Shown one piece after another: positions 1 to 9,704 of a stretch of 64,000 bases of DNA. This DNA is from Acidobacteriaceae bacterium (lineage in GTDB: Bacteria > Acidobacteriota > Terriglobia > Terriglobales > Acidobacteriaceae). A model generated the notes under the pieces. That model had not been told where the DNA came from, searched no databases, and saw only the letters and a list, made by a program, of their open reading frames with translations. The stretch's first letter is position 1, and every line of letters starts with the position of its first letter. The stretch spans positions 1 to 64,000 of the forward strand of contig PLCO01000017.1 in NCBI GenBank assembly GCA_003134815.1, given 5' to 3'. A program made the position numbers and the translations under genes.

Positions 1-23
1 CTCAGTTTAGGGGGTCACTCCAC

Positions 24-437
24 TTAGCCGCTAGCTTCCTCTGTTGTGCCTTTTCGGCCCAGGAACCGACTAATGCGCTTGCAAACTGCGGCGCAGTTTT
101 TCAATTCGCATTGCCAGATCACGAGGGCGTCCCAGCCGAGCTTGGTAAGAGCCTCAATGTTCTTCTTGTCTCGCGCTTTGTTTCGCCGAAGTTTCGGTAG
201 CCAGAAGCTTCGGTTTGTGTTGGGGATCAGGCCTGTTTTGCAAGCGTGAGAATGCCAGAAGCATCCGTGCACGAATATCACCTTGCATCGCGCGGGAAAG
301 ACTAGGTCCGGTTTCCCCGGAAGGTCTCGCCGGTGCAATCGGAAACGATAGCCGAGTTTGTGTACCAGACTCCGAACTGCAACCTCGGGCTGCGTGTCTT
401 TGCCGCGGATTGCTCGCATGTTCTCGCTGCGATCCAT
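24..437 (-). CDS. vsr: Very short patch repair (Vsr-type) endonuclease
   Basis: This 137-residue protein matches the Vsr DNA mismatch endonuclease family along its whole length. The conserved N-terminal arm (RSENMRAIRGKDTQPE), the HRRDLPGKPDLVF core with its catalytic aspartate, the FVHGCFWHSH metal/zinc segment and the late VIWQCEL strand are all present. Family members nick next to T:G mismatches formed by deamination of 5-methylcytosine and usually sit beside a cytosine-5 methyltransferase. Here it is the last visible gene of a minus-strand run. It starts 6 nt after the stop of the HNH gene, which suggests one transcript with the HNH and DUF3883 genes. Any methyltransferase would lie beyond the left edge. 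A role in a restriction cassette rather than housekeeping repair is inferred from these neighbours. Confidence 0.93.
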   Translation of the reverse strand: MDRSENMRAIRGKDTQPEVAVRSLVHKLGYRFRLHRRDLPGKPDLVFPARCKVIFVHGCFWHSHACKTGLIPNTNRSFWLPKLRRNKARDKKNIEALTKLGWDALVIWQCELKNCAAVCKRISRFLGRKGTTEEASG

Positions 438-443
438 TCAACG

Positions 444-911
444 TCAGACCTTAAACTTCTCGCGAAGCCAATTGAGGACAGCGGTTTGCTCATCTTGACC
501 TGCACGTCTGACCTGGGATAGTAACCAGATACTTGTTGGCTTCTCGGCTGTAATGTTCTTCGCGCCCTGATTGCAGGTCGAGCAGAGCGTGCGGAAACTT
601 AGTATTTCGTCTTTACCGCCGATATTCTTGCTCCCGATGATCCCAACATTAAATTTGACCTCTTGCCCAGTGAAGTCATCGATATCTCCTGGGGCGACCC
701 CGCACATTGCGCAGAATAGGTCGTCGTGGTCAAGGGCATGTGCGCGTTGTCTTCCTGAAATCCCTGGCGCGAAGGTTACCTCGCACTGCTCCGGTGCGGA
801 TTGCCGTTCGCAGGGCTCGTCGATGGAGTGTACGCGTCCCCAGGTCCTCGTGCCGCGTATGTTTCGACAACGCCTGATTCGCCTTGACAGATTAAATCGA
901 GCATCTGGCAT
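444..911 (-). CDS. HNH-nuclease-family protein with degenerate active site
   Basis: The 155-residue product has an HNH-type zinc knuckle arrangement. CAMCG lies near residue 68 and the second pair, LCSTCNQGAKNI, near residue 110. This is the layout of HNH proteins found beside Vsr and cytosine methyltransferases in restriction clusters. The start is fixed by GAGGAG 6 nt before the ATG and by an in-frame TGA just upstream. In most HNH proteins the strand between the two Cys pairs carries an (D/G)HI-type histidine; here it reads FNVGIIGSKNIGG, with no histidine. The protein may therefore be inactive as a nuclease or use another metal ligand. It lies 17 nt after the DUF3883 gene and 6 nt before vsr. 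The N-terminus also looks shorter than in relatives I remember, so partial decay is possible. Confidence 0.75.
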   Translation of the reverse strand: MPDARFNLSRRIRRCRNIRGTRTWGRVHSIDEPCERQSAPEQCEVTFAPGISGRQRAHALDHDDLFCAMCGVAPGDIDDFTGQEVKFNVGIIGSKNIGGKDEILSFRTLCSTCNQGAKNITAEKPTSIWLLSQVRRAGQDEQTAVLNWLREKFKV

Positions 912-928
912 CTCTCACTCCTCTTACC

Positions 929-1762
929 TCAGAACGACGCCCGCCAGGTTTCCGTGGAGAGGTTAACGTGCTTCTCCAGGGGCGGGCAGACGGTGAAAAT
1001 GCGGGGCCCTGTGGCAAACAAATGAACTCGATAGATTTGCCATTGCGTCGGCATCTGTCTTGCAACTTCGAATTCATTGCGCGTTAGGAAAAACGGCGTG
1101 CGAGCAGAACCGTTTGTGGTCTTAACCTCAATAAAGCGAGATCCGCCCTCCGGGTTGAATGAAGCGACGTCGTAGCCCGCGCCATCGCCGTCTTCCGCGG
1201 CAGTCCATCGTACCTCTCGGGCCAGATCCGCGCGGTTCGCTTCTCTCAGTCGGTTCTTCTCAAAGTCAATGACGAAGGACTCCCCTGCCTTGCCCAGGGA
1301 GCGATTGAGGTGATCCCGCTCCACTGGATCGAATTTTGCTACCAGTCGTTTCAGCCTTGCGGGGATCTGTTCGCGCGGCACGCCAGGAGTGGGCGGGGTG
1401 ACAAGGATCTGGGCGGGCTCGCGCGGGACGACTTGTGGCATCGGCTTCGGCTCAAGAATCCCCGGATGGCGAGTGAGGTACCTGTCAATCGCGTCAAAAA
1501 TTGCATTCTGATAGTTCAGCTTGGGCTTGTAGCCGGGGATCCAAGGCATGCCTAATTCATCAAGCACTGCCGAAATGTTCTGGTGCTTGAATTCCACGGA
1601 CCGGTGAGTGCGTCCTATCTTGGCCATAAGCGCTGCGCTGTGCCTCGATTTGACGTAGGCTTTCCCCGAGAGCTCGGCGGCAAGCATTGAAAAATAATCG
1701 GCGACGATCGCGTCGAGTTCCTCGGATTGCCAGTTCGTACCGCGCTTCGACTCGTCGGTCAT
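929..1762 (-). CDS. DUF3883 domain protein, putative restriction/defence component
   Basis: This 277-residue protein has an N-terminal domain of about 100 residues (NWQSEELDAIVADYF, EFKHQNISAVL, PGYKPKLNYQ) that is typical of proteins in restriction operons. A linker rich in Pro and Val follows, then a C-terminal DUF3883 domain. That domain shows GYDVASFNPEGGSRFIEVKTT and a YRVHLF strand. DUF3883 resembles PD-(D/E)xK folds, and the E-V-K of FIEVKTT fits such a nuclease-like core. The start has AGGGAG 3-4 nt upstream. It leads the minus-strand run DUF3883-HNH-vsr. A DNA-targeting defence function is inferred from this company; the biochemical role of the family is not settled. Confidence 0.8.
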   Translation of the reverse strand: MTDESKRGTNWQSEELDAIVADYFSMLAAELSGKAYVKSRHSAALMAKIGRTHRSVEFKHQNISAVLDELGMPWIPGYKPKLNYQNAIFDAIDRYLTRHPGILEPKPMPQVVPREPAQILVTPPTPGVPREQIPARLKRLVAKFDPVERDHLNRSLGKAGESFVIDFEKNRLREANRADLAREVRWTAAEDGDGAGYDVASFNPEGGSRFIEVKTTNGSARTPFFLTRNEFEVARQMPTQWQIYRVHLFATGPRIFTVCPPLEKHVNLSTETWRASF

Positions 1763-1886
1763 TGCTCCCTATTGTATTGAGAAAGGATACGACTGGTACC
1801 GAAAAAGGAACGGTTCCGGTATCGAGGTTAAATAGGGAGTTATGTGCATAAACCCTCTTTATCCTCTGTGCGGGAGAGGCGCGTGC

Positions 1887-4490
1887 CTAGACCGGCGCGC
1901 GCATGGCGTCGAGGGCTTTGGTGAGGTCGCTGCCGAGGGATTGCTGGGCTTCAGGCGAGAGTTTTTCGTTGTGGCTGGTGAGGTAGAAGACGTCGATGGC
2001 GGTTTCGCCCTCCGTATCAATGAGCGCGACCTTGATGTTGCACTGATGCGCGCCGAAGGTGAGAGCGATCTGGCGCAGAAGGCCGGGCATGTCCTGCGCG
2101 ACGACCTGCAGCAGCGTGGAGTGGGACGACGATTCTGAGTCGAAGTCGAGCTTGGTGGGCACGTCGAGTTTGTAGTTTCCGGCCTTGCTCAGATGGCGGC
2201 GTGCGTTGAGCAACTGCTCGACGGAAACTTTCTGCGCCACGACCTCGTGGACGTTCGCGAGGAAGCGATCCTTTTCTGTCGGGTTCAACTCGAGGGTGCG
2301 GAAGAGATCGGTGAATTGAAAGCTGTCCACAATAACGCCGGCATCGTTTGAGTAAGCGCCGGCGCGGACGATGTTCATGCCCCAGGCGGCCAGGACGCCG
2401 GCCACATCGGCGAAGAGGCGGGTGCGATCGCGAGTGATGACGGTGAGGTCGTAGAGTTGGCGGCTGGGGCGCAGATCGAGCTGGACGTTGTCCTTGTCGA
2501 GGTTGAGCGCCATGAGGAAGTGATTGCGGATTTGCTCGGGCAGGCGGGTTTGCAGATAGCGCTGCGGCAGGCCTTCAAGAAACTGCTTGAGCGCGTCGTG
2601 CTGCGCGGCGGGAACCATGGAGCGGATGCGGTTGAGCAGCGTGGGATCGATGGCGGCGTGATAGCGCGCCTCGTCGACTGAGCGGTCCATGAAGTTTGAC
2701 GTGGACATGTAGAACTGCCACAGGTTCTCAGCCTTCCACGGAGTGAGCGCGTCGGGGTTGACGGCCTTGATGTCGGCGAAGGTCATCAGCGTGAGCATCT
2801 TGAGCAGTTGAGGGCTGCCGATTTTGTCGGCGAAGGCGTGGACGTTGTCGAGGTCGAAGATGTCGCGGCGCATAGCCGCAGACATTTCAAGATGCAAACG
2901 TATGAGTTTAAGTATTGACTCGCGCTCCTCGGCGTCAAAGTCAAGTCGGGCGAGAAAGCTGTCTGCGAGTTCGACACTTTGCTGCGCGTGCTCGCCGGCG
3001 CGACGGCCTTTGCCGGTGTCGTGCAGGAGAAGGGCGAGGAAGAAGAGGTCCATTCGGTCGATTTCGGGGAGGAGCTGGGCGAGGCGCTGCTCGTGCTCGT
3101 CTGCGGGCGTGCGCAGGGCATGGACGTTGTCGACGACGAGGAAGGTATGCTCGTCGACGGTGTAGCGGTGATAGCTGTCGCGGATGACGAGCGCGTCGAT
3201 GCCGTGGAACTCAGGGATGAGCATTTCAAGCACGCCAAGCGCATGCATGGTGCGGAGAGCGTGAGCTGCGTGGGGGCCGAGCAGCACTTCGCGTAGCGCG
3301 TTCCAGAGATAAGGCCCTTCAGGGATGGAGATGGCGAGGACGGGAAGCGCGTCTGTGATGCGGTCTTCAGCGGCCTGCGACAGCGTGTAGCCGTGCGTGG
3401 CCATTAGAGAAAAGATGCGCAGGATGGCTGCGGTGTCATTGAACTGCGCGCCGGGCTGAATGTCGATGCGGCCCTGGTCGAGGAGAAAGTCAGTGCCGGC
3501 GATGGGCGCGCGGCGGCGGCGGAACTGGCGGTAGAAGCTGACCGGGGCGGGCAGATGTTCCATGAGCAGCGCGGCGCGGCGATAGATGACTCGGGCGTGC
3601 CGGTAGTAGGTGCGCATCCAGTAGCTGGGGTCGGCGGTGCCGCGGGTTTCAAGGCCGATGGAGCGGGCGGCGGCCTCGTCCTGCGATTGCCAGTCGAGCG
3701 TGTTGTCGTCGCGGCCATGGCGGAAGTGGAGAAAGCAGCGGGCGGCGGCGAGGAAGTCGAAGGCGGCTTCGGCGTCTCCGCGAGTGCTTTGGAAGACGCC
3801 GCCGCGCTGGCGGGGCCACTCTTTCGTCGTCTTGAGATGGAATAGGACGGCGAACCAGACGGCGAGCGAGTAATCGCGAAGGCCGCCGGGACAGTCTTTC
3901 AGGTTGGGCTCGAGATGGAAGATGGTGTTGCCGAATTTGGCGTGGCGGGTGCGGGCGATTTCGCCGAGCTTTTGCGCAATGGAATTCCACTCGCTGAGGA
4001 AAAGGCCGGGAAAGGTGGTCTGGTGGAGCTGCTGGTAGAGCGGAAACTGGCCGGCGAGGAAGCGGCGATCGAGAGTGGCGAGCGTGAATTCGAGATTGTC
4101 GGGGTCGAAGCGGCCGGATTCCTTGACGGTGCGCGAGTTGGGGCTGGCGCGCAGGCCGATGTCCCACATGCCCTGAATGATGGCGCGAACAGCTTCGCGG
4201 GATTGCTCTTCCGTTTTTTCGTCGGCGAAGGCGAAGAGGACGTCGATGTCTGAGTAGGGAAAGAGATCTTTGCGGCCGTAGCCACCGAGGGCGAGGAGGG
4301 CTGAGTTCTGCGGCGGCAGGTCAGCAAAGGAACGGCGCCACATTTCAATGAGAATGCGGTCGACGACGGCCGATCGGCGCCGGATGGCGGCAGTGCCGTC
4401 GCCGGTGCGCTCGCAGGTCTGGCGGACGAGCGCCATCTCCTTGAGATACTGCTCCCGAAGATCGTCAACTGCCAAAACGACTGGGTTCAT
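1887..4490 (-). CDS. glnD: Bifunctional PII uridylyltransferase/uridylyl-removing enzyme
   Basis: GlnD senses glutamine and adds or removes UMP on PII signalling proteins. The nucleotidyltransferase signature [17 protein letters not shown] sits near residues 67-83. The PII-UR linker domain follows, then an HD phosphohydrolase motif (LLLHDTGKG, near residue 490) and two C-terminal ACT domains (around 680-750 and 785-850) that bind glutamine. The start chosen gives [10 protein letters not shown] and 867 residues, close to the usual length of about 890; the open frame extends 43 codons upstream but without family similarity. The target PII gene (glnB) and the ammonium channel gene amtB lie 3.4-7.8 kb away on the same strand, so this is one loose nitrogen-sensing neighbourhood. 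Confidence 0.96.
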   Translation of the reverse strand: MNPVVLAVDDLREQYLKEMALVRQTCERTGDGTAAIRRRSAVVDRILIEMWRRSFADLPPQNSALLALGGYGRKDLFPYSDIDVLFAFADEKTEEQSREAVRAIIQGMWDIGLRASPNSRTVKESGRFDPDNLEFTLATLDRRFLAGQFPLYQQLHQTTFPGLFLSEWNSIAQKLGEIARTRHAKFGNTIFHLEPNLKDCPGGLRDYSLAVWFAVLFHLKTTKEWPRQRGGVFQSTRGDAEAAFDFLAAARCFLHFRHGRDDNTLDWQSQDEAAARSIGLETRGTADPSYWMRTYYRHARVIYRRAALLMEHLPAPVSFYRQFRRRRAPIAGTDFLLDQGRIDIQPGAQFNDTAAILRIFSLMATHGYTLSQAAEDRITDALPVLAISIPEGPYLWNALREVLLGPHAAHALRTMHALGVLEMLIPEFHGIDALVIRDSYHRYTVDEHTFLVVDNVHALRTPADEHEQRLAQLLPEIDRMDLFFLALLLHDTGKGRRAGEHAQQSVELADSFLARLDFDAEERESILKLIRLHLEMSAAMRRDIFDLDNVHAFADKIGSPQLLKMLTLMTFADIKAVNPDALTPWKAENLWQFYMSTSNFMDRSVDEARYHAAIDPTLLNRIRSMVPAAQHDALKQFLEGLPQRYLQTRLPEQIRNHFLMALNLDKDNVQLDLRPSRQLYDLTVITRDRTRLFADVAGVLAAWGMNIVRAGAYSNDAGVIVDSFQFTDLFRTLELNPTEKDRFLANVHEVVAQKVSVEQLLNARRHLSKAGNYKLDVPTKLDFDSESSSHSTLLQVVAQDMPGLLRQIALTFGAHQCNIKVALIDTEGETAIDVFYLTSHNEKLSPEAQQSLGSDLTKALDAMRAPV

Positions 4491-4832
4491 AAGAGTTTTT
4501 TGCGTTGGCCTGCCGAGGCAAGAAGGAATTGTTACAAGAATAAGCGATAAATGCCGGAAGGGGGAGATTTGGTGGGTGATGAGGGTTGTTGAGGGCGTGG
4601 GAGCGCGTTGTAGACACATCGATACGTGACCACTGTCACGATGGAATGTCGCAGAAAACCATAGACTTCCGGCAAGATGGCGGCACTCTCTCTTTCGGCC
4701 AGCGCCGGGGAGGCGCTTGTGCTCGGACTGGCGACGGGTCCGGTCTGCCTGGCGACTGAGGGGCGGGAAATGAAATTGTGGTGCGCGTGCCGGTGAATAA
4801 GGAAGTGGCTGGGCGGTGAGGGTTTTGTTGGT

Positions 4833-6074
4833 ATGGCTACACGGATCACCAGAACAATCGCACTGATTCCCGTCTTAATCATTGCTGCCCTGGCACACGC
4901 TCAAACGAGCGACTCGCTCCGGTCTCTGTATGACCAGCATCGCTGTTTCGAGCTGCGCGATGCTATCAAAGGTCAACACGCTCCTCCGCTCTATCTCGGC
5001 GCAGTCGCGTCGGCATTCAACGATCCGAAACGTGCTGAGAAGTATTTCAACCGTGTAATCAAGCTGAATCCTGCCTCCGACGATGCTTATGAGGCCCATG
5101 GGCAACTTGCTTACCTCTATACCCGATTGGGCAAGAATCGTGAAGCTCTGCAACAACTCGACGGAATGCTCGCGATCAAGCCGAACAGTCTTGATGTACA
5201 AAATATGCGGCCGCTTTTTGCAGGACTCAGCCGTTACCCTGACCAGTCCCTCGGAAAGAAACATTCCACAAAGGTCAGCGGCGCCACGGTCAGCAGAGAA
5301 TGGCTGACTATCCCCGTTTCTATCCATGGAAAAGCCTTGAATTGGATTGTCGATACGGGGGCGAATATCTCGGGAATCAGCGAGGCGGAAGCTCGAATGC
5401 TTGGTCTTTCGATTGGCGACGAACAAGCAAATTTTCAGGACGCCAACGGCGGCAGTGCAGCGGTGCGCACCACTGTTGTCGATAGGTTGGAAATTGGCGA
5501 CATGGAAATACGAAATGTGCCCTTCACGGTAATACCCGATTCGCAACCACCTTTTAACGAAATGCAACCAGGGACACGGGCTATCCTCGGATTTACGTTT
5601 TTGTCTGCGTTGAAGGCGATTGGCTGGACATCCGATGGAACTTTTGAGATTGGGTTTCCCTCCGGCCCCAACGAAAACATGCAAGCTAACCTCTGGTTTG
5701 ACGGACTTTCGCCTGTTACGAGAGTTCGGTTTCAGAATAGGGATCTGGATTTCGCTCTCGACACCGGCGATGGCGCAGGAACGCAACTTTGGAGCCGATT
5801 CGCGGCGGATTATGCATCTCTCGTGAAGGAACATGGAACGAAGTCGACGAGGAAGGTGACACAAATGGGAGGGTCGAAGGAGAGGGATATTGTCAGCCTG
5901 CCTGAACTCGAATTGCAGGTTGGAGGATTTGATACCGTGCTCAAGCCGGCTGAGGTGTTCTCGAAGCCGGTTGGGAATGATTCCCGGTATGGGCTTCTTG
6001 GCATGGACCTTCTCACTCAGGCCCGCACAGTCAAAGTAGATTTTCGATCCATGACGGTTCAACTTATGCCGTGA
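4833..6074 (+). CDS. Secreted retropepsin-like aspartic protease with TPR region
   Basis: The 413-residue product begins with a signal peptide (hydrophobic [16 protein letters not shown], cut near AHA-Q). A TPR-like helical region follows at about 55-120 ([31 protein letters not shown]). Then come two retropepsin-type halves: [12 protein letters not shown] near residue 171 and [14 protein letters not shown] near residue 307. Each DTG supplies one catalytic aspartate, so a single-chain two-lobed enzyme is possible. Acidobacterial secreted proteins of this plan are usually annotated as aspartyl protease family proteins with unknown substrates. It stands alone between glnD (opposite strand) and the GH28 gene. 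Confidence 0.85.
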   Translation: MATRITRTIALIPVLIIAALAHAQTSDSLRSLYDQHRCFELRDAIKGQHAPPLYLGAVASAFNDPKRAEKYFNRVIKLNPASDDAYEAHGQLAYLYTRLGKNREALQQLDGMLAIKPNSLDVQNMRPLFAGLSRYPDQSLGKKHSTKVSGATVSREWLTIPVSIHGKALNWIVDTGANISGISEAEARMLGLSIGDEQANFQDANGGSAAVRTTVVDRLEIGDMEIRNVPFTVIPDSQPPFNEMQPGTRAILGFTFLSALKAIGWTSDGTFEIGFPSGPNENMQANLWFDGLSPVTRVRFQNRDLDFALDTGDGAGTQLWSRFAADYASLVKEHGTKSTRKVTQMGGSKERDIVSLPELELQVGGFDTVLKPAEVFSKPVGNDSRYGLLGMDLLTQARTVKVDFRSMTVQLMP

Positions 6075-6201
6075 GTATCGGCGAGTCGGCAAGACAGCAA
6101 GTCAGCTAATCAGCAAGTCAGCGAGTTCGCGCATCAGTGCGCTTGCCACACTAAGGATCAAGATCCGGGGCACACGACATCCCACGAAAAGCAACCACTG
6201 G

Positions 6202-6247
6202 TCCTTCGACTCCCTCGCGCTTCGCGCTTGGTCTCTCAGGATGACAG
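6202..6247. repeat. Dispersed intergenic repeat, copy 1
   Basis: This is a 46-bp GC-rich element beginning TCCTTCGACTCCC and ending CTCAGGATGACAG, with a partly self-complementary middle (CGCGCTTCGCG). A second copy with the same ends, orientation and length lies at 46366-46411. The similarity runs about 15 bp further upstream in both (AAA-GCAACC). It follows the aspartic protease gene and precedes the 3' end of the GH28 gene, so it could form a hairpin in either transcript. Function is unknown. Confidence 0.7.
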
Positions 6248-6266
6248 GGTTGAGGTGAGCGGGCGG

Positions 6267-7751
6267 CTACTGCGGGAAGGGCACGAACTTGTCCCCGCAG
6301 GAGGCTGGGTCGCCTTCAGCGGGAGTTCCCTTGACTGTGGAGTCGGTCTTCGTCGCATCAGGACCGGTCGAATCAGGGCTGGTCGCATCGGGGGCGGCGG
6401 GTAATTGCAGGTTTGTGGCGCCAGGGCCAAGCGTCAGGTCGGCGTGACTCAACTGGTAGGTGTACGAAGACTGATCGACAATCTGAACGCCGTCGAGCGT
6501 GGCCGAGATGCGATGAGTTGGGTCGTAGCCGTTGAAGGTGATCTTGCCGCCGCCGGAGATGCGAACATTGCGCAGCGTGATGTCGCGCATGGTGGGCAGT
6601 GAATCGCCTTGCAGCGTGCCTGCGGCGGAGTAAGCCGTGTCGAGAGTGATGGGATTCGGCGAGTTGCGAATGCAAACGTCGTCGTAGACCACGTCCTCGG
6701 TAAGGCCGCCGCGCGAACCGTTCGATTTGATGCGGATGCCGTTGTCGGGACCGTCGAGCGATAGGTCGAAGACGCGGATTTTGCTGACGCCGCCGTTGGT
6801 CTCACTGCCGATGGACATGCCGTGGCCCCAGTAGAAGTGGTCGTGGCTGATGGTGATGTTGGTTGCGCCGCCGGGACCGCCCTTAATAGCGACGTCGTCG
6901 TCGCCGGCGCGGATGTAGCTGTGAGTGATGGTGATGTTCTTCGCGCCGTTGCCGGGGTCGACGCCGTCGGTGTTGCGCGCCAGCCGCTGTGGCGTGTCGA
7001 TCTTGAGGCCCCACACTGTAAAGCCGTCGGCGTGGTTGAAGACGACGTGGAAGTTGGGCGAGTTCTTGAGCGTGATGCGGTAAAGCGTGAAGTTGCCGGA
7101 GTCATTGGCGACGATAAGTCGCGGAACCTGCTGCCCACCGCCGGGGCGCGCCTGCTCGGCCAGATCCCACCATGAATAATCGGACCCGAGCATTTTTTCG
7201 CCGCCGCGGCCGTCGATGACGCCGTCGCCCATGATGGCCGAGTCGGGGGCGTGGTCGACCGAAATGAGAGGCTTGCAACCGCGCGGGCGTCCGGGATCCC
7301 CAACGACTGGACCTTGTTGTTGGGGTGGGGGCGAGTGAGTGACGATGCCGCAACTGCCCGGCGACACGGCGAAGAGAGCCGGATCGCGCGAGGCGAAGAG
7401 CGTGACACCCACGCCGACGATGAGCGTGACGTCGGGTCGCAGGTCCAACGGGCCGCTGAGAAACGCGTTGTCAGTTTCGTTGACGTGGAGCATTACGGCG
7501 CGGCCTTTGCCGCACTTGTCGAGGGCCCGTTGAATGCGGGCTGTGTCGAGTTTTTGCTCGTCGGGGGGCAAAAGAGAGTGGCCGCTGGTTTGCAACTGGG
7601 CGTCGAGCGTGGTGCAGAGTTGCGGAAAGAAAGGCTCGCTCACATGGCGCGTGTCTTGCGCGAGAAGGCAGGGCGCGAAAAGGCAGGAGGCGGGCAGGCT
7701 CGCGGCCAAGACAAAAACTGCGCCAAGAGCAAAGACGAATCGGGGAATCAT
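6267..7751 (-). CDS. Glycoside hydrolase family 28 (polygalacturonase-like), secreted
   Basis: GH28 enzymes hydrolyse pectic polygalacturonan or rhamnogalacturonan by inversion. The 494-residue protein starts with a signal peptide (FVFALGAVFVLAASLPA). It shows the four family motifs in order: NTDG, GDDDVAIK, GHGMSIGS and RIKSN, which carry the catalytic aspartates and the substrate-binding His, Arg and Lys. A right-handed beta-helix is expected. After the fold comes a short acidic, threonine/serine-rich tail with repeated DAT/DST-P units (around residues 455-480), probably a flexible linker. It points to plant-material degradation outside the cell. No other pectin gene is nearby. Confidence 0.93.
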   Translation of the reverse strand: MIPRFVFALGAVFVLAASLPASCLFAPCLLAQDTRHVSEPFFPQLCTTLDAQLQTSGHSLLPPDEQKLDTARIQRALDKCGKGRAVMLHVNETDNAFLSGPLDLRPDVTLIVGVGVTLFASRDPALFAVSPGSCGIVTHSPPPQQQGPVVGDPGRPRGCKPLISVDHAPDSAIMGDGVIDGRGGEKMLGSDYSWWDLAEQARPGGGQQVPRLIVANDSGNFTLYRITLKNSPNFHVVFNHADGFTVWGLKIDTPQRLARNTDGVDPGNGAKNITITHSYIRAGDDDVAIKGGPGGATNITISHDHFYWGHGMSIGSETNGGVSKIRVFDLSLDGPDNGIRIKSNGSRGGLTEDVVYDDVCIRNSPNPITLDTAYSAAGTLQGDSLPTMRDITLRNVRISGGGKITFNGYDPTHRISATLDGVQIVDQSSYTYQLSHADLTLGPGATNLQLPAAPDATSPDSTGPDATKTDSTVKGTPAEGDPASCGDKFVPFPQ

Positions 7752-7849
7752 GACTGTGTTTCCTTTATTTTGTTGCAGCGCTTCAACACGCTAAAGCCCT
7801 CGCTGCTCCGGAAACAAGAGCACGCAGGGGCGCGCCATGCCCATTTCAG

Positions 7850-8188
7850 CTACAGCGCGTTTTCGCCGCGTTCGTCGTTGCGGATGCGGATGGCTTCGTC
7901 GAGGCGGCTGACAAAGATTTTGCCGTCGCCGATGCGGCCAGTGCGGGCGGCGCTGATGATCGCCTGAATCGCTTTTTCCTTCAGCTCGTCGTGAATCACA
8001 ATTTCGATCTTCACCTTGGGCAGGAGATCGACGGTGTATTCGCGGCCTCGATAGAACTCAGTGTGGCCCTTTTGTCGGCCGTGGCCCCGCGCTTCGAGAA
8101 TCGTCATGCCTTCAATGCCTGCTTCAAGCAGGGCATCTTTTACGGCGTCCAGTTTTGAGGGTTGCAGAACAGCTTCAATCTTGAGCAT
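7850..8188 (-). CDS. glnB: Nitrogen regulatory protein PII
   Basis: The 112-residue length and sequence are those of PII. The T-loop carries Tyr51 in RGREYTVDLLPK, the residue uridylylated by GlnD, and the B-loop reads TGRIGDGKIFV. PII trimers bind ATP/ADP and 2-oxoglutarate and regulate glutamine synthetase and AmtB. The gene lies 109 nt downstream of amtB on the same strand, so it is a GlnK-type partner of the channel by context. The order is amtB-glnB, not the more common glnK-amtB. Start: AAGGAA about 9 nt before the ATG. glnB and glnK cannot be told apart from sequence alone. Confidence 0.95.
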   Translation of the reverse strand: MLKIEAVLQPSKLDAVKDALLEAGIEGMTILEARGHGRQKGHTEFYRGREYTVDLLPKVKIEIVIHDELKEKAIQAIISAARTGRIGDGKIFVSRLDEAIRIRNDERGENAL

Positions 8189-8220
8189 AAACAGATATTC
8201 CTTGTTCCGATAGCGTAACA

Positions 8221-8249
8221 GGCGAGGCGGCAGGCTTGCCGCCTTCGCC
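8221..8249 (-). promoter_or_regulatory. Intergenic hairpin between amtB and glnB
   Basis: Two near-perfect complementary arms (GGCGA-GGCGGCA and TGCCGCCTTCGCC, one bulge) flank a 4-nt loop in the 109-nt gap between the amtB stop and the glnB start. No T-run follows in the direction of transcription, so it is not a standard terminator. It may stabilise the amtB message or dampen read-through into glnB. Confidence 0.5.
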
Positions 8250-8297
8250 GTGAGAAATTTGCCCTATGAAGTGCCCAGAGCGGCAGTCAAGAACTCA

Positions 8298-9704
8298 TCA
8301 GGCATTGAAATCGTACCCCTCTTCGCCGTGCTGGGAGAGATCGAGCCCGACCGACTCATGCTCAGGTGTGACGCGCAGCCCGAGAATCTTGTCGACGGCA
8401 AAGAGCAGGACCAGGGTGCCGACAATCGAGATTCCCCAGGCGATGCCCACGCCGGCCAGTTGGTTGAGGATCTGGCTCCAATGGCCGTCGATTGCGCCGG
8501 TGGGCACGCCCGGGCCGTAGATGGGATTGATGACGAAGGAGGCAAAGACGCCGGTGAGGATGGCGCCCAGAGTGCCGCCCGCGCCATGAACGCCAAAGGC
8601 GTCAAGGGAATCGTCGTAGCCAAAGTGGGTTTTGACCTGAAAGACCATGAGCGAGCAGAAAAAGCCGGCTGCGAGGCCAATGAGGAGTGCGGACATGGGC
8701 TGAACGAAGCCAGAGGCCGGGGTAATCGCGACCAGGCCAGCGACTGCGCCGGAGATTGCGCCGAGCGCCGTGGGCTTGCCGTTATGGAACCACTCGAAGA
8801 TGGTCCAGCCGATGGCGGCGGTGGCGGTGGCGAAGTGAGTGTTGACGAAGGCGCTGGTGGCCAGCGGACCGGCGCCCAGGGCGCTACCGGCATTGAAGCC
8901 GAACCAGCCCACCCATAAGAGACAAGCGCCGATAAAGCTGAGCACCAGCGAATGGGGTGTCATGGCCGTGTGCGGGTAGCCGATGCGCTTGCCTAAATAG
9001 AGCGCGCAGACCAGCGCCGAAACGCCGCTGGTGATGTGCACGACCGTTCCGCCGGCGAAGTCGAGTGAGGGGATGTGGTTGCCGGTCGCGTTGAGCAGGC
9101 CGCCGACGCCCCAGACCATGTGCGCCATGGGGCAGTAGACGAGGAGCGACCAGAGCGAAAGAAATAGAGCCATCGAGCTGAACTTCATGCGCTCGGCAAA
9201 TGCGCCGGTGATGAGCGCCGGCGTGATGATGGCGAACATGAGCTGGTAGATCATGTAGGTCTGCTCGGGAATGGTGGCGGCGTAATCCGTGTTGGGCTCA
9301 AGCGAGACGCCGCGAAGGAAGAGATGCTCGAAGCCGCCGATGAAGAGGTTGCCGTGGCCGAAGGCAAGCGAGTAGCCGACGACAGCCCAGAGAACCGTGA
9401 CCAGCCCGATCATGGAGAAGCTTTGCATCATGGTGCCGAGGATGTTTTTGCGGCGCACGAGTCCGCCATAAAAGAGGGCCAGGCCGGGGGCGGTCATGAG
9501 CAGCACCAGCGCTGCGGAGGTGAGCATCCAGGCGTTGTCGCCCGCGGATTGGGCGTTCTGGACGGCCTGCTGGAGGGCGGCGATTTGGGCCTGCGTCGCC
9601 GGAGCTTGATCCGCTGCGTGGGACGAGATCGCCGGGGCCACGGCGAATGCGAGGTGTGCCGGGAAAATGAACAGGAACAACAGCTTGAAACAACGAGAGG
9701 GCAT
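8298..9704 (-). CDS. amtB: Ammonium transporter (Amt/MEP family)
   Basis: This 468-residue protein starts at ATG with GGAAG five nt upstream; the longer open frame adds 26 residues before a good signal peptide (CFKLLFLFIFPAHLAFAVA). Eleven membrane segments are expected. Amt landmarks are visible: MTAPGLALFYGGLVRRKN, a conserved pore region around CPMAHMVWGVGGLL, the DFAGGTVVHITSG segment, and WFGFNAGS. It ends with a cytosolic tail, DLSQHGEEGYDF, where PII docks in relatives. Trimeric Amt channels conduct ammonium and are blocked by deuridylylated PII, matching the adjacent glnB and nearby glnD. A 15-bp palindrome lies about 96 nt upstream. Confidence 0.96.
   Translation of the reverse strand: MPSRCFKLLFLFIFPAHLAFAVAPAISSHAADQAPATQAQIAALQQAVQNAQSAGDNAWMLTSAALVLLMTAPGLALFYGGLVRRKNILGTMMQSFSMIGLVTVLWAVVGYSLAFGHGNLFIGGFEHLFLRGVSLEPNTDYAATIPEQTYMIYQLMFAIITPALITGAFAERMKFSSMALFLSLWSLLVYCPMAHMVWGVGGLLNATGNHIPSLDFAGGTVVHITSGVSALVCALYLGKRIGYPHTAMTPHSLVLSFIGACLLWVGWFGFNAGSALGAGPLATSAFVNTHFATATAAIGWTIFEWFHNGKPTALGAISGAVAGLVAITPASGFVQPMSALLIGLAAGFFCSLMVFQVKTHFGYDDSLDAFGVHGAGGTLGAILTGVFASFVINPIYGPGVPTGAIDGHWSQILNQLAGVGIAWGISIVGTLVLLFAVDKILGLRVTPEHESVGLDLSQHGEEGYDFNA

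Noticed and set aside
4875..6092. 405-residue minus-strand frame opposite the aspartic protease gene
   Set aside because: The plus strand has a signal peptide and two DTG motifs; the antisense frame has none.
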